Positions 51,420 through 62,792 of a stretch of 64,000 nucleotides of DNA are shown here, one piece after another. The position numbers were made by a program, and so were the translations under genes. The stretch covers positions 5,167,001 through 5,231,000 of the forward strand of contig OX439008.1 in the NCBI GenBank assembly GCA_949316495.1, given 5' to 3'. Source of the DNA: Amphiduros pacificus. Lineage: Eukaryota; Annelida; Polychaeta; Phyllodocida; Hesionidae. The number at the start of each line of letters is the position of its first letter. Position 1 is the stretch's first letter. Below the pieces are notes generated by a model that saw only the letters and a list, made by a program, of their open reading frames with translations, had not been told where the DNA came from and did no database searches.

Positions 51420-51866
51420 AATATTGAGTGGTATGGTGCCAAAAATCCAGTAGTCTAGTGCCAAATTTGGGTTGTACAGTATACATATTGGGTGGTATAC
51501 TGCAAATATTGGACTGTACAGTGTAAATTGTGGGTATTAGTGTAAATATTGGGTGGTATACTGCAAATATTGAATTGTACAGTATAAATATTGGGTGGTA
51601 CACTGCAAATATTGAATTGTACAGTATAAATATTGGGTGGTACACTGCAAATATTGAATTTTACAGTATAAATATTGGGTGGTACACTGCAAATATTGAA
51701 TTTTACAGTATAAATATTGGGTGGTACACTGCAAATATTGAATTTTACAGTATAAATATTGGGTGGTACACTGCAAATATTGAATTGTACAGTATAAATA
51801 TTGGGTGGTACACTGCAAATATTGAATTGTACAGTATAAATATTGGATGGTAGAGTGTGAATACAA
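51420..51866. repeat. 42-bp minisatellite, about 10 copies
   Basis: The unit begins TGGGTGGTACACTGCAAATA and continues to 42 bp, a multiple of three. For that reason frames stay open on both strands across the array (for example repeats of SINIGWYTANIEFY on the plus strand). The copies vary only at T/G in GAATTKTAC and at the array edges. Confidence 0.95.
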
Positions 51867-52730
51867 GATAGTATAGTATCACATGGTAAAACGGTAAGTA
51901 CAGGTTCTGAATACAAGATCTTTGGTCTGATAGCCTTGAGCGGCAAAAATTCCCTCTATTAATCCGTTTTTCCTGTTGGTATAATAACATCTTCTTTATC
52001 AGCGAACCTTCTGGCATGTAAAAAACTGGCTTGAAATTAAGTCATCAAGGCATTTTTAAATAGAGTATCTATCATAAACTAAATTAAAAATTTAAAGTGT
52101 ATTTTATAATTAGTTTAAATTTATGTCAGAAATGCAATTTATATACTATTATCTTATAGCTTTACAGAAATGTACAAATCACTTTTTTTACATGTCTTAA
52201 TTAATATAAAAACACAAATATACGAACCCAAAATACCCTATATAATATAGTTTCCATGGTAAACATATTTACTCTGGTCAAATATGATGATATGTCTGGT
52301 CACGCACAGTTAATCCACTTAAAAGTAACAGATGAAATGTTCCTTTCAAAGATTGTCTTAGTTGACTGGTTGAGATGATGTAAATATCCATTCCCGGGGT
52401 GTCATTGTCCCACAGAAACATTGTCCCACAGAAACATTGTCCCACAGAAACATTGCACAACTGATAGCTTACTGATATGTTTGTGGAAAGAATAAAAAAA
52501 TATAATTATGTTAATGAGTTTACATTCATTACGTTGCTAGCATTACAGCAGTAGACATATAGCATATGAACTGTGGACGACATTCGCACTGCAACTGACA
52601 GCCGATGTTTATTGTGAGTGCAGATGCAATCAATATTCTCTTGGTGAAAAGCCAGGATGAGGCAATTAAGAGTGATATGAAGGTGTCAATATAAGATGAA
52701 TAGTTTATTATTATTCTCATGTGGGTAACA
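51867..52730. other. Intergenic, with a small 16-bp repeat
   Basis: ACATTGTCCCACAGAA repeats about three to four times at 52406-52456. No gene seen. Confidence 0.5.
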
Positions 52731-53012
52731 ATCACGCGTATATTCATTTGAGCTTGTTGAATAATGAATAACATGACTATTCTATGTATATCAAAATCGA
52801 TATACATTTTGTATAAACAAATATTTCGTTTTAAACTATATTCAACAAGGCGGTTTATAACTTATAGTATAGATATACAAGCACACGTATATTCAATTGA
52901 ACTTGTTGAATAATGAATAACATGGACTATTCTATGTATATAAAAATCGATATACACTTTGTATATGCAAATATATCATTTTAAACTTTATACAATAAGG
53001 TGGTTTATAAAA
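52731..53012. repeat. Tandem duplication, unit about 150 bp
   Basis: Two copies (about 52731-52866 and 52882-53015) share ACGTATATTCA, CTTGTTGAATAATGAATAAC and AATCGATATACA in order with roughly 85-90% identity. There is no coding content. Confidence 0.8.
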
Positions 53013-53137
53013 ATTGTGTATTATATTTTATTAATTCATACAGAACAAGATCTTGTATTCAGGTTCAGCATTCATACTATTCCCAGATTTTACACCTGCA
53101 TGTAAACCAAACCACAAAACCAAGCAAATCCTAACCT

Positions 53138-55480
53138 GTGATGCCATTATATTGTGATAAAGGCATTATATTACTCAAAGGTTTTTATAAGAAATATCAT
53201 GATCCACACTGTAAATATACTTATAAGTGTGCATGTAAAAATGGTTCATGTTATGACAATGATGGTTTTAAAATAAATGATTTTAACATGTATAAAGTGA
53301 CTCCAAAATCAAATTATTTTCCTTCCCTTGCTCCCACAGTCAAACCACCGAAAAAAAACCCTCTGGTTGTAAAATATAAATATTGTAAATCTTACTATAT
53401 TGGAAAATCTCAAAAATGTTCAGGTTGTACTAATTCTGTATATTCCTGTACTATTATTATTGACAGTCATAAGGTTGATGAAAATATCTCGGATCACAAC
53501 ATTATTCAATTTACACTGAAATTAGAAATAATGAGAACCGACAAGAAAAAGTTAAAATACAGAAATCATAAAAAAGATAAAAATCTTAGACTTTATAAAT
53601 GATGCTGAAATTATATGATGCAAATAATAATTATAGTGATGGCGATCTAAGCGTATTATTAAACAAATAGGATATATTAGCAAATATCTTGGATAAGCAT
53701 GCACCAATGGTTGAAAAAATAATAATGTTAGAAAACCGGCATCATGGTTATCTGAAAATATAGATAAAGAAAAAACATATAAAACGAGACTTAAAAGAAA
53801 AATGAACAAAACCGGCTTAATAATAATAATAATAAAATCTGTATGTCGCTGATACCAGACAAGTCTGTTCATAGCGCTGTGTTCAGAACGTGTTTCCTGT
53901 CTAGTTGCTAACTGGAAGTGATTTCACTCCACTGGGTGAAACAGAAGTGAAAAAACTGCTAAAAGAAACACCAAAGAAGTCATGTGAACGAGATCCAATT
54001 CCAACTTGGCTTCTCACAGAATGTATTGGACCACTACTACCACTATTAACAGCAATCATGAATAAATCAATTATGCTTGGCAACATGCCTGATTCCTTAA
54101 ACTAAATCAGCCATTATTAGACCACATATTAAATAACTGGGCTTGGAGTAAAAAATAATTATAGACCGGTATCTCATCTGGCTTACCTATTAAAATTAAT
54201 TGAGCGGGCGGTAGCAAAACAATATTTTGATCACCTCACAGAAAATAAAATTCAGAGTATGTTCCAATCAGCATACAAAGACTTTCACAGTACAGAGACT
54301 GCACTATTAAAATGCAAAATGATATATTAATGGACATAGATAAAACCAAAACAGTAATATTAGTTTTGTTAGACTTCTTGGCAACTTTTTACACTATTGA
54401 CCACAATATATTATTAAATACGCTTGAAAAAAATATGGTGTTAAAATGGTTTGAATCATATTTATCTGGTAGAAAACAGTGTCACAATTAATGGAGAAAT
54501 ATCTGAAAACATGACTATTAATTATGGAGTCCCACAGGGCTCGGTACTGGGACCCACCCTGTTTGCAACATACATGGAACCCCTATCAGAAATTATTGGA
54601 GAATTCGGCTTAAGGCACCACATATATGCAGATGATCCAAAATCTGAGGAAAACTCAAAGCTATCATACACAGAAATGGAGAAATGCTTTGTGCATGTAA
54701 AAAGTTTTTTGTTAAAACACAAAATGAAATTAAATGGTGGCAAAACTGAATTATTAATATGTGGAAAAAAATCAAATTTTAAAAATAATGAGATCCCACA
54801 AGAAATATTGGTTGGAAAAACAACTATCCAAAGATCACACAAAGTCAAAGACCTTGGGGTAATCTTTGATCAGGAACTTACCATGAAACAGCAAATTAAA
54901 AAAATATATACAAGAGTTGCTATTTCAATGTTAGATATATATCCAGTATCAGAAACAGCCTGGATGAAAAAATGCTAATACTCTAGTACATGCATTTGTC
55001 ACATCTACTCTGGATTATGGTAACTCTCTACTCGCTGGGTTACATAAATGGAAATAGCAAAGTTACAGAAGCTGCAGAATGCTGCAGCCAGAGTTGTATG
55101 CAAAATAAAAAAGAGTGACCACATCACAGAAAATATAATGGGTCTGGACTGGCTGTCTGTGGCGGCCAGAATAGATTTTAAGATTGCATTACTCACATGG
55201 AGAGTACAAAATGGCAGAGCACCTGAATACCTATCACAACTTTTAATACCTAAAATAGGTATAAGACATCTCAGATCATCTGAGAACAATGAATATATTG
55301 TCCCCAAAACAAACCTAAAAACATATGGAAATAGGGTTTTTGAGGTGTATGCACCTAGGTTCTGAAATGCCCTGCCACTGGAAGTGAAAATAGTAAGAGA
55401 ATATGACAGTTTATTATGATCAGATTTATCTGTGGTTATGCATCTGAAAATCTTGGACACTTTGCATGATATCTGAAAAA
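53138..55480 (+). mobile_element. LINE of CR1/L2 type, broken
   Basis: The first part (53138-53602) ends in ISDHNIIQFTLK, the closing SDH block of an AP endonuclease. RT blocks follow: CERDPIPTWLL (53985), NYRPVSHLAYLLKLIERAV (54160), YGVPQGSVLGPTLFATYMEP (54522), HHIYADD (54616), KVKDLGVIFDQELTMKQQI (54845). The C-terminus has LVHAFVTSTLDYGNSLL, LQKLQNAAARVVCK and RTWR-like LLTWRVQNGRAPEYLSQLL, all characteristic of CR1/L2. Several frame changes, stops (for example near 54105 and 55365) and gaps break it, and the YADD Phe/Val position reads P. It is a dead copy of moderate age. Confidence 0.88.
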
Positions 55481-57496
55481 ATTACATCTGATAAGAGTGC
55501 AATGTCTCCTTTTTCAATTTGATTGAAATATTATTAACGGGTGTAACTATTTTTATACTATGTTAGTGAACCTAAAGAGAAAATGGCAATGCAGTCGTCT
55601 GTCCTTGCTTTCTTTTTTTCATTATTTCTTCAATACATACACATAAATACAGGAAATAATAATGAAAGTGGGGCCTGCATCAACCTCATTTACACTGATC
55701 CCATATCTCTTATTTAAAGCAATACATTTTCTTGGGTAAATTGAAATTTTCTTCTTTGTTGTCCCAGAAGGAGCAATTCATTAAGGTACTCCATTCTGTA
55801 AGAAAAATAGTGAAATCAGCATACAGTAGAATAAACATACTTGAGTCTAAACCTCAGTCTTCGATTATTATTTTACCTGTATTGTTGTGAAGTGGGAAGT
55901 TGAGATATTTGAAACAAATCTGTGCCTCATAGAACACGGATAGAATTCCTCTCCCAACAATGCTACATCTCCACTATGAAGAGTTAGGAAAAATCTTAAT
56001 AGCAATTTTGTAGAATACACAGAATGCATAAAGTGAGCACTGCTTAAAAAAAGTCAACTACGACAGCAATATATATATAATATATATAATCATTTTATCT
56101 CTTTATGCATGTACATCACAACCATACCAGAGCCAATATAAGTACAGAGGGCACTTAGTGCTTGTCAGTGCTGAATGATTGTCCTAATTACTGACCTCAC
56201 ATGGATCTGCATGACAGAGAATATTATTCCAATCTAGTTACAATGATAACGATACTTATTATAAGAGATTTTTTTTTGGTTCCATTACACGCTATCATTG
56301 TGGAACTGCTAAATTATGGAATGTTGGAATTATGGAATGTAGGAATTACTCCTCCTTCAATCTCATATAATCGGTATTACTTTTGAAAAAAAAAATTAAC
56401 ATCGGCTTAAAATAATTAAAATGTGAATCATATTTATTTTGCAATTTCTTAAAATCTTCAAAATAAATCTGCTAGGTTTTGCCCATAAAGTAAACAATGT
56501 GACTGGAAAATATATAAATTTAATCCAATCTTATTTAAGAAACATTACATATCAAAACTATATTTCCAGTTGAAAACAAAAAACAGAACTGTTGAAGTCC
56601 TAATTTTAGGCTCAAATTTGAAGTGGGGTGTGGTCATCTCTCATCAATTTAAATTAACGCTACCAGTTCTGTGGATAATATATCAACAAACCCGTAGACA
56701 CACTTTACATTTGTTACATCATTGAGAAAACCATTTTATTTTTCTATTTAAAAAAAATGACTACTTTCTCTGATAAAATTTATTTGTTCACTGGTTCATT
56801 TGATATTGTTTCTCATTAAAAATTGGTTCTCCGTAGATTAAAATATACAAATAAATGATCATCTTTTATTTAACTGGATTGAAGTTAAAAATTGAGCTCT
56901 TAGTCCCATTCAAGTAATCACATTTTATAGATATAAAAGCAAAAATAATACATGAAAATCACTCTATCAACCAGCTTTGCTCCGCGACATATGATCATGT
57001 ACTACATATCTAATTTTCTCATGGTCAATACTGCTATTTACTCTTTCATACATGTGATTACATTCACCCCAAAGTATGACTATCTTGTAAAATATATTCT
57101 TCTGCCAGTTGTGTGTCCTCATTGTGTCATAAACAAACAAAAATCAAAGTAAGACCTTATCTGCCAATATTCTGACATATCTTTAATAATCATGTTTTCT
57201 GTCCTCTGTCCCTGACTCTTTTCTTCCTTAAGTATAGATATCCAAATGTCATTTTCTAATCATTGGAATACAAAAAGTATGAACAATTCTTCAAACATGG
57301 TGCCCAGTGCTATCTGTTACCATGGTTGTTCATGGCTATCAGTTACCATGGTTACGTACTTCTATCTTTTACCATGGTTATATACTGCTATCCATATGTT
57401 AACTTCACTGGTATTTGCTCATGACAGGATCCTTTCATGCTGACATGGGCTGTAATTCCAGACTCACACAAATAGTTTTGTCAAATTTTAATTTTA
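55481..57496. other. No recognised gene; 3' flank of the minus-strand membrane gene
   Basis: AT-rich sequence. Several TTTATT words (AATAAA on the minus strand), for example near 56430, 56780 and 56867, could serve the gene ending at 57497. Confidence 0.4.
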
Positions 57497-57649
57497 TCAT
57501 ATATTTGGTGTCAAGGACATTCTGGATGACGTCGTTGATAGAGCATTTCTGGGCTCAAGCTCAAGATCAACAGCATCTCTATAGTCTGTGAGTTCTTTTG
57601 ACAATTTTATCCTCTGGTAATTTGTGGCCATAATAATCATGAACATCAC
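57497..57649 (-). CDS. Alternative last exon B of the membrane protein
   Basis: 153 bp, 50 codons plus TGA, after the acceptor TGTATTTTCAG. The translation begins VMFMIIMATNYQRIKLSKEL, then TDYRDAVDLELEPR and a Ser/Thr-rich end. It resembles exon A residue for residue over the first 30 positions (15 identical), which supports both frame and common origin. Confidence 0.65.
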   Translation of the reverse strand: MMFMIIMATNYQRIKLSKELTDYRDAVDLELEPRNALSTTSSRMSLTPNI

Positions 57650-60600
57650 CTGAAAATACAGATAAACTCAAACTTTAACATTGCATAATCAGCTTTAAAA
57701 ATTACTGAATCAAATGTGACTATCAATGGACACATTTTTAAAATTTTACAAATTTACCTTGATTACAACTGTGGATATTCAAACAAAATGTATTCTCATT
57801 GTTCAAGTGGATCATGTTGCCACCTTATGTGCTAAAATGTGACATGCATGCAGAACTTTGTAGACATTATAAGTTTGGCTCATAGTCAAAAAAGTTGGTT
57901 GTACCCATTACTGTCTTTCTAATCTTTTTAAGAATCCATAAATGACAATTTTGTTTCTTTATGTGCATTAGTTGCCAAAATATTTATGTTCTCCCTTAAC
58001 AGTTAACAGGATGGTAGTCATCACCTCTATCCCAGCATGCATTGTACATTGACACAAGAGACACCTGGTGGATAACAATTATAGACACTTAAGCATTGAA
58101 ATTTGTTTTCATTACTTGCAGATATTTTAACCAAAAAAATTGGACTAGATACTATCATGATCAACAATTCTATTACTCTGCATTACATTAGTAATGCTAG
58201 GCATTTAAATGAATTTTTATGACTTGCTTTCAATTTTGACGCATTTCCCCCCACTTATGACAGGGACTGATAGGAGAGAGAAGTTCTTTAATGGAGGATA
58301 CAGTTATGTATTACATTTGGAATATTACATTAAAAGTTTGCTGAATCAAACACATAAATTTATTTATCTATAATAGATTGATGTTTTTAATCAATGTAAA
58401 ATTTCTTTACAAAATCGATGCTTTATGGGAACCCATACATCAATAAGCTGGTTATAAATCTATGCATATAGCATCCAAAATCTACTCCCTGCTAAGAAAA
58501 ATACTTTTGAATTTAAAAATATTTTTTTAATATAATAATGTTTTAGTCTGAGCAGAACTAAAGGGTAATGAGTCGGAAGTTATGCTAATAAAAATGTAAC
58601 ACAAACATATCCTGGATTTCTAGAAGGAGAAAGGGAAAATCATATCCTGGATTTCTAAAAGGAAAAGGGAAAAATCATATACTGAATTTCTAAAAGGAAA
58701 AGGGAAAAATCATATACTGAATTTCTAAAAGGAAAAGGGAAAAATCCTATACTGAATTTCTAGAGAGCAAAGCCTGAGTTTAAAACACCACATTCAAGAC
58801 ATATGCACAGCAAGTTAGTTAGAATATAGGTTCTTTTCTTGGCTACTTATAACTTTATCCTAAAATATATTCTGAACAGGCTTAATTGTTGTATCATGTA
58901 CATGTACATTTTGTCTTCAGGAGATATAATTCTTTTCTACACATTCATATTTTTTCTCCAAATTACATTATGCAAGGAACGACAAATAGATAAGCCTAAA
59001 ACTAGAAGCTTATAACTGGGAGCAAGTCATATAAGGTGAACTTGGGGAATCTCACCGCTTGAGTTTCAACAAATGTGAGCTCACAGATGTCTCTATGTTG
59101 GCACCATATCATGGTTAAAACTAGAAGCGTATAACTGGGAGCAAGTCATATAAGGTGAACTTGGGGAATCTCACCGCTTGAGTTTCAACAAATGTGAGCT
59201 GCCAGATGTCTCTATGTTGGCACCATAAAATGGTTAACATCCAGGTTTACTTGAAAATGACACTGCATTTTGATAAATGGAATGTAATATTATCACTGAT
59301 TTTGTATAATTTTGTATAATATGATTTAGAGGTTGAAGATATGCATTCATTTCCTTGATTTTAAAAGCATTCATCCTAAATCTAATGTTAAGATGCACTT
59401 ACTGATTAAAAGGAGGGATGAAATTAATTGAGTTTAAAGAGTTTATACAACAGCAAAGTCCTTACAATTATGAAGACATAAGACATTAATTACTAATAAT
59501 CATCATTTCCAGCTTATCATTTATTTGGCCATGCATAAATGTGATCAAACAATTAAGGCATGCAATGCAATTTTGTGACCATATTGTGCCAAACACTATG
59601 TATGCGTGACTGTATAGTGTCACATAGCTGTCCAGCAATGGCCATGTGTGACCTTAATTGATCATGTTTATGCTTGACCATATAGATGTTTGCCATTAAC
59701 TAGTTGGATGGCACAATGTGATCAAAGTATATGGATCAGTTTAGTGTGAAAGCCCACTCAGATTGCCAGTACAAAGCAAGATATATATATAGCATACAGT
59801 GAATGGTTAGCAAAAGATCTTAATGATACTTAGCACACTGATCAAACTGGCGTATTTATGATATTCATACCAAAATGTCTCTCAGATGAAACCTGAGTAA
59901 TGTTTCTCTGTTTTACTCACCAATAATTTAAACAATAATTTTTTAAACTGAGGAATTTGGACTAAAAATTAATAATACAATAAAAATATTTCCCAATATT
60001 TTACTAGAATATTGTTTGTTTTTCTTTATCAGAAATAGGCCCACCCAGATTGCCAGTATCAATATATCAGAGTAAGTTATATGCCCATATCAATATATAT
60101 ATATCAGAGCCAGTCTGAAAATTATGCCCATATAAATATAAGACAATATGAGTGCCTCATATGCCCCTATCAATATTAGAGATCATGCCTGCCTCATATG
60201 CCCCTATCAATATTAGAGATCATGTCTGCCTCATATGCCCCTATCAATATTAGAGATCATGCCTGCCTCATATGCCCCTATCAATATTAGAGATCATGCC
60301 TGCCTTATATGCCCCTATCAATATTAGAGAACATGCCTGCCTCATATGCCCATATCAATATTACAGTTCATGCCTGCCTCATATGCCCCTATCAATATTA
60401 GAGATCATGCCTGCCTCATATGCCCCTATCAATATTAGAGATCATGCCTGCCTCATATGCCCCTATCAATATTAGAAGTCATTATATGCCCCTATCAATA
60501 TTAGAAGTCAAGCCTGCTTCATGCACCCATAGCAATATAAGAAATTATGTCTGCCTCATATGCCCCTATCAATATAACAAATCATGTCTGCCTTATATCC

Positions 60601-61981
60601 CCTTGTTAATATTAGAGAACATGCCTGCCTCATATGCCCCTATCAATATTAGAGATCATGCCTGCCTCATATGCCCCTATCAATATTAGAGAACATGCCT
60701 GCCTCATGCACCCATATCAATATCAGAAGTCATGTCTGCCTTATATGCCCCTATCAATATAACAGATCATGCCTGCCTCATATGCCCCTATCAATATTAG
60801 AGAACATGCCTGCCTCATGCACCCATATCAATATCAGAAGTCATGTCTGCCTTATATGCCCCTATCAATATAAGACAGTGTGCCGACTTATGTGCACATA
60901 TCAATATTAGAGGTCATGCCTGCCTTATATGCCCATATCAGTCATATCAGTGTCAGTTTCGAGAGCTATAGCCTGCTTGTACTCAGTCAATTCCTTAGTG
61001 GTCGTGAGACGAGCATAATTGGTAGCCATTGCTGTCAGAGACATGATCTGGAAGATACAACCGCCATTCAGGCTTTATTTATCAAGAAATCATACATTTT
61101 GATTCTGCTTTAAATTGTTTTAAAATCTCAATACTTAATATTTTAAACACAAATTTTGAAGAGGAAATTTAATGAAGATATTGGTTGGATATGATTAGCT
61201 CAATCAAATAAACCCGGCAAGATGTCCTGGACTCTGTCTGTTGCATTTCCATACTGTCTCCGAAAGATCTCACTAACTTCACTCAATCTGGCGGTTTATT
61301 TGTTAATCATTCTTAAGGTTATGCAGTTCCAACATATAATAGTTTTATGATTTTAATATAAGAAAATTCTATTTATTGAAATGTTCTCCAATGCATCTGA
61401 TTATGATACAGAAATATATATGATTATTTATAGATGTCAATTTTGAAGTTTTTGTTATATCATTATAGAATTTCAAAACTAAATTTGGTCATGGACATTC
61501 ACGACCAATTAAGATCTCCCAGATGACTGTGCTTGGCCATATATGACTTCAATCAAATATGACTCCATATGGTCATATGACCCCATAAATGACCTTACAA
61601 GTGTACTCTTGATTAAAATTTATCTGGTCCTGATAATCGAATTACAGTCACAAAATCAGATATTTCGCAAACCCAAAAAAGCAAATTTAATGCACTTAGG
61701 ATATTAGGTGTTTTAACAAACCATCTTAAGATATGTTAAATTGAACTAGCTTTATTATAGTCTTAAAGCACCAAGTAATGTCTGAGGTACTTATAGCGTG
61801 ATATTTATATGATATCCAGACTTTGTAAGATCATTTTTCCTTAATCCAGGGCATCTATTAGGAATTTATTTTAAGCAGAGTTTTCATAAATATCTTTTAA
61901 GAAAATATAGATATTCAGTTTAAATAAAATTACGTTATATTATAAATATACATAGGATTATTTTATATACATGTATATATA

Positions 61982-62020
<39 letters not shown>

Positions 62021-62633
62021 CAAAGTAAAAAGGTAGTTGTATACAGTGTAATATATATATATATATATATCAAACTTATTTATCATGACTTTAGCAGTTA
62101 ATGAGTAATATTCATCTTAATCAGTGTTATTAATGCACAAAATCCTTGGCAACCAATACAATCATTTTTATTCACCCAGAAAAGCAATTAATGCAATGTC
62201 ATTTTCAATTGATTGTCAGAAAATGTCCAATTTTGATTTTAAAAAATGTTTGGTTAAAATCTTTGTTATTTAACAGATGAAGATCATTTTTTTTGAAAGG
62301 TTAGATTGAACTAAAAGCTTTCAATACACTGAACAATAACTCATCAAATTTAAAAAACATGTGTGGATTAAACTATGCAAGTTTGACCTGTAGATTCATG
62401 AACCTATGAGTATCAGAGAATGTTCACAATGTCATATTGCAACATATTCCTCATGGATATAAAGGCCAAAGAGGGTAAATTGTGAGCACCTACACGATAG
62501 CAGTTAAGCCAGTGGTTGGATAATATGAATATATAATTAGCAAAGTAAGTTTAGCATCAGTACTCACCATGGCTAACACAATGAGCAGAGATCCAGCAAA
62601 GGCAATGCCATAGTATGGGCCAGCGTCCTGCAC
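57497..62633 (-). CDS. 3' end of an unidentified multi-pass membrane protein
   Basis: Exon 62633-62568 (22 codons, acceptor TTGCTTGCAG, donor GTGAGTA) encodes VQDAGPYYGIAFAGSLLIVL plus AM, the start of a membrane helix. Two downstream exons can each complete it in phase 0: 61047-60925 and 57649-57497. Either one finishes the helix (IMSLTAMATNY or VMFMIIMATNY) and adds a charged cytosolic tail. A helix followed by a short tail at the C-terminus fits four-helix families (claudin-like, tetraspanin-like), but no signature is decisive and I leave it unnamed. Earlier exons lie beyond the minisatellite at the right end of the window. Confidence 0.65.
57650..60139. other. Intron or intergenic stretch with two tandem repeats
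   Basis: A 35-bp unit (ATCATATACTGAATTTCTAA and on) repeats four to five times at about 58604-58762. A 119-bp unit is duplicated at 58998-59236 (ACTAGAAGCKTATAACTGGG and on) with few differences. Nothing coding seen. Confidence 0.6.
60140..60930. repeat. 37-bp minisatellite, about 21 copies
   Basis: The unit CATGCCTGCCTCATATGCCC plus CTATCAATATTAGAGAT varies mildly, with some units shortened. Frames such as MPLSILEIMPASYAPINI on the plus strand are translations of the array, not genes. Its right edge runs into the stop codon of exon A. Confidence 0.95.
60925..61047 (-). CDS. Alternative last exon A of the membrane protein
   Basis: 123 bp, 40 codons plus TAA, after the acceptor GTATCTTCCAG. 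The translation begins IMSLTAMATNYARLTTTKEL, then TEYKQAIALETDTDMTDMGI. The last few codons and the stop lie in sequence related to the neighbouring 37-bp minisatellite, so the array may have set the present C-terminus. No donor site follows in frame, which supports a last exon. Confidence 0.6.
   Translation of the reverse strand: MMSLTAMATNYARLTTTKELTEYKQAIALETDTDMTDMGI
61048..62567. other. Intron of the membrane-protein gene
   Basis: AT-rich intron with a (TA)n tract at about 61975-62070 that surrounds a 36-bp copy of the Penelope leader. No other exon recognised. Confidence 0.5.
62017..62052 (+). repeat. 36-bp exact copy of the Penelope-like element leader inside (TA)n
   Basis: Identical to 3397-3432, again with TATATA directly to the left; here TA also resumes directly on the right. 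It may be a very short Penelope insertion or a microsatellite-associated unit picked up by the larger element. Confidence 0.85.
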
Positions 62634-62792
62634 CTGCAAGCAACACCAAATCTATTGGTAACACAGACAATACAATGGGGCTATTCTGTCACCAAGGAAA
62701 CCAGCATTCATTCATTTACATGGAAAAAGCATGGTAATGTTCTAAATATGAAAAATTGTCAGCAGATGAAGTAGACTGTGACTGACAGAGGC

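Noticed and set aside
51418-52017. Several long frames on both strands with repeated residues
   Set aside because: They are translations of the 42-bp minisatellite, whose period is a multiple of three.
60272-61113. Plus-strand frames with MPLSILE and PYQY repeats
   Set aside because: They read the 37-bp minisatellite; the real coding signal here is on the minus strand at 60925-61047.
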